The position numbers were made by a program, and so were the translations under genes. A DNA stretch of 26,600 nucleotides, from positions 1-26,600 of the IMG/VR virus record IMGVR_UViG_3300025880_000084; one strand, 5' to 3'. This document shows, in pieces, positions 9,301 to 15,905 of the stretch (position 1 is the first letter of the stretch; every line of letters begins with the position of its first letter). The notes beneath the pieces are model-generated. The model was not told where the DNA came from, did no database searches, and worked only from the letters and a program-made list of their open reading frames with translations. This stretch comes from a virus.

Positions 9301-11505
9301 ACAAGTACTAATTCATCCCGAGTAAGTTTTTCTCAAAACTGGGGAACAGGCGGTCAGTCAGGCACACAAACAAACACAGTCACTACAGTTAATAGAGTTG
9401 TGCTTAACGAGACTATTAGAGAAATCGTTGGTGATCGTGTAGTTGACGTTGCATTAATTCCATTCATGCGTTCACAAAAGGTTGCGTTTAAAGCCGAAGG
9501 TCTTAAGCCTAACAGTCGCATGTTTGCTTTCTTTGACGATATTGATGTTTCCGATTGGGTAAGAGACGAAGGCGGAGTATTCACACGCGTGTCTGATACC
9601 AACATAGACTATGGTACAAGATACAATACAGCGGTTGCTCACCCAGATGGTGCATCGAGCCTATTCACTGATGGTGAAGGTAAAATGACTGGCACATTCT
9701 TTATTCCTAACACAGATGCTATTAAGTTCAGGGCTGGTTCAAGAGAGCTTAAACTTCTTGATATTACAGCGCCTAACGAAGAAGATGCGTCTTCTGTAGG
9801 TATTGCATTATTTGTTGCTCAAGGTGTTATCGAAACGTTCCAAAGAGATGTTCTTTCAACTCGAATTCTTGGTGTATCTTCTGAAAGATCAACTGTAACA
9901 TCTAATAGAGTTGTTACAAGTAGTTGGTCAGCCCCACCTGTGCGAGTTCGCTGGTCAGATCCAGTAGCCGAATCATTCTTAGTAACAGAAACAGATGGTG
10001 TATTTGTAACAAAGATTGATGCATACTTTAAAACAAAAGATACTAGCATTCCAGTTCAAATGCAATTGCGTCCAATGGTTAACGGTAGCCCATCATCTGA
10101 TACAGTTATACCTGGATCGGTTGTGTTTGTGTCACCGTCTAATGTTAATATTTCTGACGATGCTACTTCTGCAACAACCTTTACATTTGAAGAACCAATA
10201 TTCTTAAATCCTTATACTGAATATGCTGTAGTGTTCCTTGCAGAATCTATTAACTACAATATGTACATCGCAAAAACAGGTGAGTTTATACTTAACTCTA
10301 CTGAGAAGCGTATTACATCTCAACCATATCTTGGTTCGTTCTTTAAATCTCAGAATGCATCAACATGGGAACCAGATCAAACTATGGATCTTATGTTTAA
10401 AATTCATAAGGCAACATTTAGTACTGCAGGTGGTTATGCTGTACTTGAAAATACTGGTACTGTAAGAAATGCATTACCGGAATTTCCTGTACAAGTTAAC
10501 TCAACTAATAATAAAGCAACTATTACACACCCAGGACATGGTTTCCAGGTAGGTGATGTTGCAGAGCTGTTTGGATTTGATTCCGCTCTTAAGTATGGTG
10601 GTATTCTTGGTACTGGTATCATGGGTCCAAGAACTATTACTGCATACGACGAAAACACTTATACGTTTGCTATGGACTCGAATGGTAATAACGATGCAGC
10701 AGTTGGCGGTACAGCTATTACTGCTAAATCTCAAATACCGTTTGAAACTCTTATCCCACAAATTGAAAATATTATTCCAGCCTCTACAAGTATAAATGTG
10801 ACCGGTAAATTCATGACAGGCAAATCTACTGCCGGTGAAGAAACTCCGTACTCGAAGGATCTAAATTACTCGGCACTTGCACTAAGACAAAATAACTTCT
10901 TTAACTCTCCTAGGCTTGTTGCTACTGAAACAAATGAGATATCAAATCTTGCGACTGGTACTAAGTCTGTTGAAGTTAAAATTGATATGAATACAGCAAC
11001 AACTTTTGTTTCTCCGGTTATTGATATGCAAAGAACATCGCTTTGGGCTATTCATAACATTATTGATAACCAGGTTGACTCTGCCGGTGCTGATACAACA
11101 TTAACAAACGTGCCTAATGTGTTCACTCCAGAAACTACTGCGACAGGTGGTAGTTCGGTTGCTAAGCATATTACTCGACCTATCACTTTGGCCGAAGATG
11201 CTGTTGGACTTAAAATCTTGTTAGCAGCTAACAGACCTTCTGTTTCAGATTTTCGAGTCTATTACAAAGCAATTTCAGATGATGCATTGTTTACTGAGAC
11301 GCCGTGGACAGAAACAACTAAGATCAATAATCTACCTACAGATGAAAATCCTTTGATCTACCGTGACTATGAATATTTGGTTGGTGGTAATGCCGGACTA
11401 TCAGCACCATTCACTAAGTTCCAAGTAAAAATTGTTATGACTTCTTCTAATAATGCTAAGGTTCCGACATTCAAAGATCTACGAATTATCGCCTTGGCAG
11501 TGTGA
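6361..11505 (+). CDS. Giant DUF4815-type baseplate/fibre structural protein
   Basis: A 1714-residue protein. The N-terminus carries the DUF4815-type signature (YHRILFNSGRALQARELTQ, residues about 24-42, then IIQREIERFGRNVFKEG), typical of large virion proteins in marine T4-like phages. A tryptophan cluster (WNNWEWNWGG, about 956-965) lies mid-protein. The segment DPVAESFLVTETDGVFVTKI (about 1200-1219) begins a beta-sandwich-like region found in the same group of proteins. A further beta-rich domain follows from about residue 1365. It sits directly after gp8, where T4 has gp9 and gp10, and no gp9, gp10, gp11 or gp12 homologue is recognisable here; it may replace that peripheral baseplate layer or connect fibres to it (inference). 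Its stop overlaps a GTG/ATG of the next frame. Confidence 0.7.
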   Translation: MSIKYTDTLFATTYKDDFKDSDHYHRILFNSGRALQARELTQSQTIIQREIERFGRNVFKEGASVNPGGLTINTRYEFIKLDTTSNSLPTDTSTMLGDEFTGQNSTVKFKVLQVVNATASDPATLYVNYTDTLGGTAGTTPIRIDPSEDLVGASSGVTVTAQTTNTVANPAIGQGSKISVRGGDYFTQGHFVFATKQELILSKYGTSPSAVVGFIVSQDIVGSGDFEALFDNQGATANRSAPGADRYRIRLQLTTKDLVDSDENFLFFCRVVNGLVVETVSGNNSYNILEDRLAKRTSETNGDFTAKQFKIKYVEHETDDTKLKLTISPGIAYVNGFRVDVPTPKSFDVNKARETISINNDVVAATYGNYVISDNMVGVPNINVFQQRNLRSAVTHGGSTIGTCRVRAVEEDGANYRLYLFDIKMNSGQSFRNVKSVGGSILDYADILLENNVAVIKEVSDNSLLFALPTARPKIISDISLEVQRKFNATLDPSGNASLTLTAAGETFSNTNDWIVSVDSDGAIISTSISGAGTQSAAISGGPTSSNIEVMAKVNKSAGAVRAKTLVETTLSAAIESDGTGNKFVSLDKPDLYEVVRLTDSDSNGSSLANRFIIDNGQRDNWYAPAKLILKGGVTSPTGNVFVRFKYFTHGASGDFFAVNSYQGQVNYENIPSHTLNDGSVVQLRNVLDFRPRKTDKDSDFTSATARINELPDNTDLIQFDTQYYLPRQDKIVATQEGDITVIEGQSSLTPKYPETPNNSLEIWRSDLNPYTISTTDMVTTPIENKRYTMKDIGKLESRINQVEEIATLSLLELDLKNLLVFDGSGVDRTKAGFLVDNFSDQLATDTYNVEYRASIDPRDKILRPSFIENNILLKYDSDKSSGVIKKGDNIYLKYGEGEYIVQDQASGTININPFSAITNLGAVTLSPASDNWKETIRAADRIIDGGQRLNTRQANLWNNWEWNWGGTDINNLSVGRVVNTSTNSSRVSFSQNWGTGGQSGTQTNTVTTVNRVVLNETIREIVGDRVVDVALIPFMRSQKVAFKAEGLKPNSRMFAFFDDIDVSDWVRDEGGVFTRVSDTNIDYGTRYNTAVAHPDGASSLFTDGEGKMTGTFFIPNTDAIKFRAGSRELKLLDITAPNEEDASSVGIALFVAQGVIETFQRDVLSTRILGVSSERSTVTSNRVVTSSWSAPPVRVRWSDPVAESFLVTETDGVFVTKIDAYFKTKDTSIPVQMQLRPMVNGSPSSDTVIPGSVVFVSPSNVNISDDATSATTFTFEEPIFLNPYTEYAVVFLAESINYNMYIAKTGEFILNSTEKRITSQPYLGSFFKSQNASTWEPDQTMDLMFKIHKATFSTAGGYAVLENTGTVRNALPEFPVQVNSTNNKATITHPGHGFQVGDVAELFGFDSALKYGGILGTGIMGPRTITAYDENTYTFAMDSNGNNDAAVGGTAITAKSQIPFETLIPQIENIIPASTSINVTGKFMTGKSTAGEETPYSKDLNYSALALRQNNFFNSPRLVATETNEISNLATGTKSVEVKIDMNTATTFVSPVIDMQRTSLWAIHNIIDNQVDSAGADTTLTNVPNVFTPETTATGGSSVAKHITRPITLAEDAVGLKILLAANRPSVSDFRVYYKAISDDALFTETPWTETTKINNLPTDENPLIYRDYEYLVGGNAGLSAPFTKFQVKIVMTSSNNAKVPTFKDLRIIALAV

Positions 11506-11543
11506 TGAATAATAGATATATAAAAATAGAAGGCTCCGCTAAT

Positions 11544-11732
11544 ATGGTCAAGGACCGAAATACTGGTGCTGTCATAAATACAAGTAGAGCTGATATAGAA
11601 AGAGCACGTGCGGCAAAGCGCAAAAGGCTTGAAGAAGAACAAGAGATTAATAATCTTAAAGATGACGTAAGTCACATGAAAAAAGACATGGCAGATATCA
11701 AGACTTTGCTAAAACAACTGGTGGACAAGTAA
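11544..11732 (+). CDS. Small charged coiled-coil protein
   Basis: A 62-residue protein from the ATG at 11544 (MVKDRNTGAVINTSRADIER...). The same frame is open upstream to a GTG at 11502 and an ATG at 11505 that overlap the previous stop, giving 76 or 75 residues. I prefer 11544 because AGAAGG (11528-11533) lies 10 bases before it and the MVKDRxTGAxINT beginning looks like a family N-terminus. The C-terminal half (EINNLKDDVSHMKKDMADIK) is a clear heptad-type coiled coil, so it probably oligomerises. Function unknown; possibly a virion or assembly helper. It abuts the next gene without a gap (TAAATG). Confidence 0.65.
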   Translation: MVKDRNTGAVINTSRADIERARAAKRKRLEEEQEINNLKDDVSHMKKDMADIKTLLKQLVDK

Positions 11733-12095
11733 ATGGCAGTAACTACAATTGACCTAAACGACTTAGTTAGTATTTGGCGGACCAAGACTAATACAATTAG
11801 TACACATCTAGGTGACATCGCAACTCTTACTACTACAGCAAACGGAAATGTTGTTGTCGCCATTAATGAATTAGAAGCTAACCACAATACTTTACAAACT
11901 GCATTTGATAATCGACAAGACGGTACAGATTCTGCGGCTGTTCAACAAATGATTGATACAAGCATTGCTACCATTAATGGTAATACACTTATTAATGGTA
12001 CTGTGGGTGGAGCCAAGTTAACATCAGCCACAACTTTAAATATAATTGACTCAAACGGAACGACAGTTAAAACGATTATTGGCGCAGGTGCTTAA
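11733..12095 (+). CDS. Small predicted structural protein
   Basis: A 120-residue protein starting immediately after the previous stop. The N-terminal 70 residues look helical (LVSIWRTKTNTISTHLGDIA, then VVVAINELEANHNTLQTAFD), with a coiled-coil-like pattern. The C-terminal 45 residues are Gly/Thr/Asn rich and beta-like, ending TVKTIIGAGA. This helix-then-strand form is common in short phage fibre or fibre-adaptor proteins. I do not recognise the family. The small neighbours and absence of gaps suggest it belongs to the same late virion operon. Confidence 0.55.
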   Translation: MAVTTIDLNDLVSIWRTKTNTISTHLGDIATLTTTANGNVVVAINELEANHNTLQTAFDNRQDGTDSAAVQQMIDTSIATINGNTLINGTVGGAKLTSATTLNIIDSNGTTVKTIIGAGA

Positions 12096-12097
12096 TA

Positions 12098-13084
12098 ATG
12101 GCCTTGCGCAAACCGCTCAAAAGGTTACCTAACGGTGACCTGAAGTCTATGAATGCTGCTGAAATTGCTTTAATAGTTGATGAAACTATTAGGCAGTATG
12201 GTAATAGTCCGTCCGTCGTATTAAATATAGATCAGGGTAATGGCACTTTAACTACTTTAGTTGATTATTATATGATAGCGGGTCCATTAGCGACGTCGTC
12301 TGGCCCAGAACCAACCGCTGATGCCGCAACTTACCAATCTGTTAACTACGATAATGTTAGAGATCAAAGCGCCGGTGATTATACTGATTATCTAAATAAT
12401 AATTTTGGTGGTACTAATCCTAAACGTGCTCCTACAATATACGCAAATTATTCATTTCCAGTTTATATGACTGCATCTGGAAATATTCAGGCTATGAACG
12501 CTACTGACTTTTTAGATACATTTATTGAACCAGCTATAACAAAACTTATTGAATCAGGAACAACTGAAAGGCAGGCTGGCACGTATTTTATATCAACCTC
12601 AACATCTGAAGCCGGAGCGACACTTGTAAATGCTGCTCCAGTATTTCAAGACAGTGTAGCTGATGTAAATGCGTTTAATCTTGGATCTTTACCCGAGGTA
12701 CAGGATCAGTCATTTATTGCCACTAGTTTCTATTTACATAGAGTTGATCCCGCGCCTTCTGTGGATTATGTTACGCCAGCATGTCTTAAGATTAATACCA
12801 ATGACGTGCAAGATACGCCGGCTACAGCGCTTGGTGAAATGTTACAGGATTGGGTACAATGGGCCGCGATTAATCATACCGGTTCACGCATTCGATATCA
12901 GATATACCCATCGACATATACAACTTATGGCGTAGCCCGTGGATCAGGTATAACTAACTCATATGTTGCACTTTATGTGACAAAGTTTGAACAACCAGAT
13001 GCTACAACTTACTATGCACAAAACGTGCCAACGGGTTCTCCGACTGTGCAAAGTACGCACTTTCTGCGTATTGGAGCCAGCTAA
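12098..13084 (+). CDS. Unrecognised 328-residue virion-region protein
   Basis: A 328-residue protein with no signal peptide or membrane segment. The N-terminus is basic (MALRKPLKRLPNGDLKSM) followed by a helix (AAEIALIVDETIRQYG). The rest is mixed alpha/beta and rich in Tyr, Thr and Ala, with several aromatic strands (IYANYSFPVYMTASGNIQAM; RIRYQIYPSTYTTYGVARG). I do not recognise a family and give no function; its position inside the tail block makes a tail or baseplate component likely. It starts two bases after the previous stop with only a weak ribosome site, consistent with coupling. Confidence 0.55.
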   Translation: MALRKPLKRLPNGDLKSMNAAEIALIVDETIRQYGNSPSVVLNIDQGNGTLTTLVDYYMIAGPLATSSGPEPTADAATYQSVNYDNVRDQSAGDYTDYLNNNFGGTNPKRAPTIYANYSFPVYMTASGNIQAMNATDFLDTFIEPAITKLIESGTTERQAGTYFISTSTSEAGATLVNAAPVFQDSVADVNAFNLGSLPEVQDQSFIATSFYLHRVDPAPSVDYVTPACLKINTNDVQDTPATALGEMLQDWVQWAAINHTGSRIRYQIYPSTYTTYGVARGSGITNSYVALYVTKFEQPDATTYYAQNVPTGSPTVQSTHFLRIGAS

Positions 13085-13102
13085 TATAATGAGAGGTTTA
13101 TT

Positions 13103-14266
13103 ATGGCAAAGTTTTCAGGTAAAATCAAATCTACTAAATTTGTAGATACATCTGAGAAAACTATTGAAGTTCTTTATGAAGAGGGAACCGATAATCTTAT
13201 GGTATTTTTTGTACCTATAGATTATACTAATCAAGACTTCTTAGATCTTATGGATGAGATCACTCTTGAAGATGTTCAAGACTACACAAGATTATATTTT
13301 GAATCTCAATCCCAAGCTAAACATAAAGCCATCGAACAAGCTGCAAAAGATATGCTTGCTGTGTGGCTCGTTGATATTCAGAAAGAAATTGACGAACAAG
13401 TAACTCGTCGGTTTGAAGAAGCTGATGAATATAAATCACAGCAAATGGCTTTACTTCAGAGCGAAATGTCTGATGAGATAGAAAAACGGTTTGCCGAAGT
13501 TGATGAGTACAAAATAAAACAGACTAGAATTCTCCAAACTGAAGTCGATGCACAGGTTGAATCTCGTTTTGCTGAAGTCGATGAGTACAAACTAGAGCAG
13601 ACTAAAAATCTTCAAACTGAACTTGATGAACAAGTAGAACGCCGTGTAGCTGAAGGATATATTAAAGTCGATGAGTACAAGGCAGAGCAGACTAGGATTC
13701 TTCAGGCTGAAGTTGATGCACAGATAGAATCTCGCTACGATGAAGTTGCTTTGTATAAAGAGCAACAGCTTAAAATACTTGAAGATGAAATCTCGTTACA
13801 AGTAGAATCTCGTTTTGGTGAAGTCGATGAATATAAGGAAGAGCAAATAAAGATTCTTCAGGCTGAGATAGATGAACAGGTTAAAGTTAGATATGAAGAA
13901 GCAGATCAGTATAAAATAGAACAATTAAAAGTTCTTCAAAGTGAAATTGATCAGCAGGTTGTTGCTAGATATGATGAGGCAGATCAATATCGCGATAGCC
14001 AGATTACTCAAGTAAAAGCTGAAATGTATAAGAAATTTAATATGTCAGTACCTACAGTCAATCCGGTTACACCAAAAAACGTTGCAGATTTTATTATAAA
14101 TAATTTCGAAGATGAAGATACTGTTTTTAAAACTAAGCTAGCTATTTTCGATTTGCCCGAAGTAAAAAATAGTCCGAGCCGTGAAATGAAAATGAAGGTA
14201 CGAAAGGCAAAATCGATACCACAATTATTTGCAGCGTATAATGAAATACAACATAGTAACAGTTAA
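13103..14266 (+). CDS. Coiled-coil protein with eight 26-residue repeats
   Basis: A 387-residue protein. Residues 1-100 form a small alpha/beta N-terminal domain (KFSGKIKSTKFVDTSEKTIE...) running into a helix. Residues 103-313 are eight consecutive repeats of 26 residues (one has a four-residue insert, the last is 25), each of the form RFAEVDEYK..Q...LQ.E.D.QV.., strongly charged and predicted to be one long helix. Residues 314-387 form a separate C-terminal domain starting after a proline-containing hinge (NMSVPTVNPVTPKNVADF). GAGAGG at 13091-13096 fixes the ATG at 13103. It has no recognised T4 counterpart; possibilities are a long fibre or whisker-like rod, a tape-like spacer, or a scaffold. 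It overlaps the glycosyltransferase gene by 26 bases. Confidence 0.7.
   Translation: MAKFSGKIKSTKFVDTSEKTIEVLYEEGTDNLMVFFVPIDYTNQDFLDLMDEITLEDVQDYTRLYFESQSQAKHKAIEQAAKDMLAVWLVDIQKEIDEQVTRRFEEADEYKSQQMALLQSEMSDEIEKRFAEVDEYKIKQTRILQTEVDAQVESRFAEVDEYKLEQTKNLQTELDEQVERRVAEGYIKVDEYKAEQTRILQAEVDAQIESRYDEVALYKEQQLKILEDEISLQVESRFGEVDEYKEEQIKILQAEIDEQVKVRYEEADQYKIEQLKVLQSEIDQQVVARYDEADQYRDSQITQVKAEMYKKFNMSVPTVNPVTPKNVADFIINNFEDEDTVFKTKLAIFDLPEVKNSPSREMKMKVRKAKSIPQLFAAYNEIQHSNS
13409..14041 (+). repeat. Tandem array of eight 78-bp coding repeats
   Basis: Imperfect in-frame repeats, each 78 bp (the fourth is 90 bp because of a four-codon GYIK insert, the last is 75 bp). Invariant or near-invariant positions are R1, E4, Y8, Q12 and E19, with hydrophobic residues mainly at 2, 5, 8, 16, 20 and 24. 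Protein identity between adjacent units is clearly higher than DNA identity, suggesting old duplications kept by selection on the helix. Confidence 0.85.
14095..14102 (+). promoter_or_regulatory. Possible intragenic late promoter for the glycosyltransferase cassette
   Basis: Exact TATAAATA inside the 3' part of the coiled-coil gene (codons for about residues 331-334), 138 bases before the glycosyltransferase ATG at 14241. Could give the cassette its own late transcript. One of two exact octamers buried well inside a coding region in this window, so chance is possible. Confidence 0.4.
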
Positions 14267-14912
14267 ATTTGGCACAAAGTATTCTTCTAATTTTGTGAAC
14301 AAATTATATAATGATATAAAGCTTAAATGCACAGATGCCTTTGAGTTCTATTGCTATACTGACGATCCTACAGATATAGATCCTAATATTACAATCATTA
14401 ATAATTTTAGTTCCCCTACACTTAAAGGTGTATGGAATAAGCTTAGGCTATTTGATGAAGCTATGCCTATGCAAGGAAAAACGATATTCCTAGATCTCGA
14501 TACATTAATTAATGATGATATTATAAATCGTTTGAATGGTGGGCATGATTGGTCAAAGTTGACTGTTATCAATGAATTACATAAAGTTAAGAAGCTGTAT
14601 GGCCGATTATCTAACTATGATGTTCATATCAACAGTTCTGTTATGACATGGGATGCCAGTAACCCTGATATACATAATGTATGGAAACATTTTAACACTG
14701 GCTTACGTGATTATTATATGCGGAAGTATCCGGGTATGGATAGGTTTTTAGCACACGAAGATTTTGAGTTGGCTTATATAATACCCGGATATTCGGCGTC
14801 ACGCTCACGGTTTGCTAAAAACGAAATTAGGCCAAGTTCTGCAGCTATTATAACATATGAAGGATTAGACATTGAATTCGAAGATCTTATATCGGACGCT
14901 CAAGCTTTGTGA
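14241..14912 (+). CDS. GT-A-type glycosyltransferase
   Basis: A 223-residue protein beginning MKYNIVTVKFGTKYSSNFVN. The DLD at residues 85-87 within TIFLDLDTLIND is the DxD metal/nucleotide-sugar motif of GT-A enzymes; it is followed by NSSVMTWD (131-138) and HEDFELAYI (172-180), which fit the acceptor/catalytic part of this type. Expected reaction: transfer of a sugar from a nucleotide donor to an unknown acceptor in the cytoplasm. An in-frame TTG at 14229 would add four residues, but ATG 14241 matches the usual start of this type. There is no good ribosome site; the gene overlaps the coiled-coil gene by 26 bases and probably depends on coupling. First gene of a four-gene cassette. Confidence 0.75.
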   Translation: MKYNIVTVKFGTKYSSNFVNKLYNDIKLKCTDAFEFYCYTDDPTDIDPNITIINNFSSPTLKGVWNKLRLFDEAMPMQGKTIFLDLDTLINDDIINRLNGGHDWSKLTVINELHKVKKLYGRLSNYDVHINSSVMTWDASNPDIHNVWKHFNTGLRDYYMRKYPGMDRFLAHEDFELAYIIPGYSASRSRFAKNEIRPSSAAIITYEGLDIEFEDLISDAQAL

Positions 14913-15492
14913 AGAGATATATGATGAATCAATGTATGGCGTTGAAGATCTATATCGAATTAAAGACTTATCACATGCGATAGATGAAAATCATTGGAAT
15001 GGTAAAAAGTGGTTAGCAGAAAAACTCTATGAATTATATGACCATGATGCCGGTAAAATTTTGGTTGTCGGAGGTTGGTATGGTATGATGGCTTATCAGC
15101 TAAGGCAGATGTGGCCTCAATCACAGATGAACATTGAATCTACAGACATGGATCCAATGTGTGAGGCGTATGGACATAAACTATTTCATGATTATGACAT
15201 AGCATTCTCTACCCTCAACATAACTGACTCTTTAATTATACCACAGTTTACTGCACTTGTAAACACCTCTTGTGAGCATATGGAGCAAAAAGATTTAATT
15301 AATTTAATTGAAGCTAAAGATCCTGATTGCTGGGTTGCATTTCAATCTAACAATTATACTGAATTAGACTCGCATATTAACTGTCACCCTACTGCCGAGA
15401 TGTTTGCTGATAGCTTAGATCTTGAATGGGTTGCACATGTTGAAACTTTAAACTTAGGGGACTTTGATCGGTTCATGGTTATTGGAAAATGA
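14872..15492 (+). CDS. SAM-dependent methyltransferase-like protein
   Basis: A 206-residue protein with a Rossmann-type nucleotide motif KILVVGGWYGMMAYQL (residues 62-77; GGxxG = motif I), an acidic strand end NIESTDMDP (87-95) where SAM hydroxyls are usually bound, and VNTSCEHME (130-138) at the motif IV position. The N-terminal RIKDLSHAIDENHWNGKKWL precedes the fold. It probably methylates a small molecule, sugar or protein; the substrate is unknown. I take the TTG at 14872 as start because AAGGA (14860-14864) is well spaced before it and the added 20 residues read as a sensible helix; the alternative is ATG 14932. Overlaps the glycosyltransferase by 41 bases and the DUF454 gene by 4. Confidence 0.7.
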   Translation: MNSKILYRTLKLCEEIYDESMYGVEDLYRIKDLSHAIDENHWNGKKWLAEKLYELYDHDAGKILVVGGWYGMMAYQLRQMWPQSQMNIESTDMDPMCEAYGHKLFHDYDIAFSTLNITDSLIIPQFTALVNTSCEHMEQKDLINLIEAKDPDCWVAFQSNNYTELDSHINCHPTAEMFADSLDLEWVAHVETLNLGDFDRFMVIGK

Positions 15493-15905
15493 ATATTAAA
15501 AAAACTGCATGGCTGGTGTTAGGATTTCTTAGTTTAGGAATGGCATATATTGGCGTCATTCTGCCTGGAATTCCATTTAGTATATTTCTAGTGTTAGCAG
15601 CATATTGTTTTAGTAAGTCTAGTAAACGTATGCATGATTGGATTTATAACCATAAATATTTTGGACCATTCCTTACAAACTGGATACAATATAAAGTGTT
15701 TCCGACCAAAGGTAAATATGCAATGGTAGTTGTAATGACATCAAGCGTATTGTTTCTTTGGTTTACGACCGAGAACATTAAAGCTGTTATGTGGTCTGGC
15801 GGATTCATGGCGCTCGTTGCAATATGGGCATGGCGTTATCCTGGTACGATAAATGAATATGACAGCCGAATTGAACAAGGTAAAAAGATTGCATGGCTAA
15901 AGTAG
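15489..15905 (+). CDS. DUF454 (YbaN-like) inner-membrane protein
   Basis: A 138-residue membrane protein. Residues 7-41 are hydrophobic and contain the DUF454 core GVILPGIPFSIFLVLAAYCF, followed by the conserved amphipathic stretch SKSSKRMHDWIYNHKYFGPF (about 42-61); two more membrane segments lie at about 77-92 and 99-115. Pattern and length match bacterial YbaN (about 125 residues), whose function is not established. It begins within the methyltransferase stop codon (ATGA overlap) and ends inside the next glycosyltransferase gene, so it is made together with them. A cellular-type membrane protein in a tail-gene block is unusual; it might anchor or assist the transferases at the host inner membrane, or act like a holin, but neither is shown. 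Confidence 0.8.
   Translation: MNIKKTAWLVLGFLSLGMAYIGVILPGIPFSIFLVLAAYCFSKSSKRMHDWIYNHKYFGPFLTNWIQYKVFPTKGKYAMVVVMTSSVLFLWFTTENIKAVMWSGGFMALVAIWAWRYPGTINEYDSRIEQGKKIAWLK

Noticed and set aside
11519-11528. TATAAAAATA near the start of the small coiled-coil gene
   Set aside because: It does not match the octamer and is only 16 bases before the preferred ATG, too close compared with the other promoters.
4778-12012. 16-base exact direct repeat (ggtactgtgggtggag) at 4778-4793 and 11997-12012
   Set aside because: Both copies encode Gly-Thr-Val-Gly-Gly in Gly-rich tails; short, distant and without other shared sequence, so not treated as recombination sites.
14522-14529. TATAAATC in the first glycosyltransferase gene
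   Set aside because: One mismatch, inside coding sequence, with no start codon at the usual distance.
15489-15905. Holin for lysis
   Set aside because: Size and membrane segments would allow it, but the DUF454 core motif is clear and no endolysin or spanin gene is adjacent.
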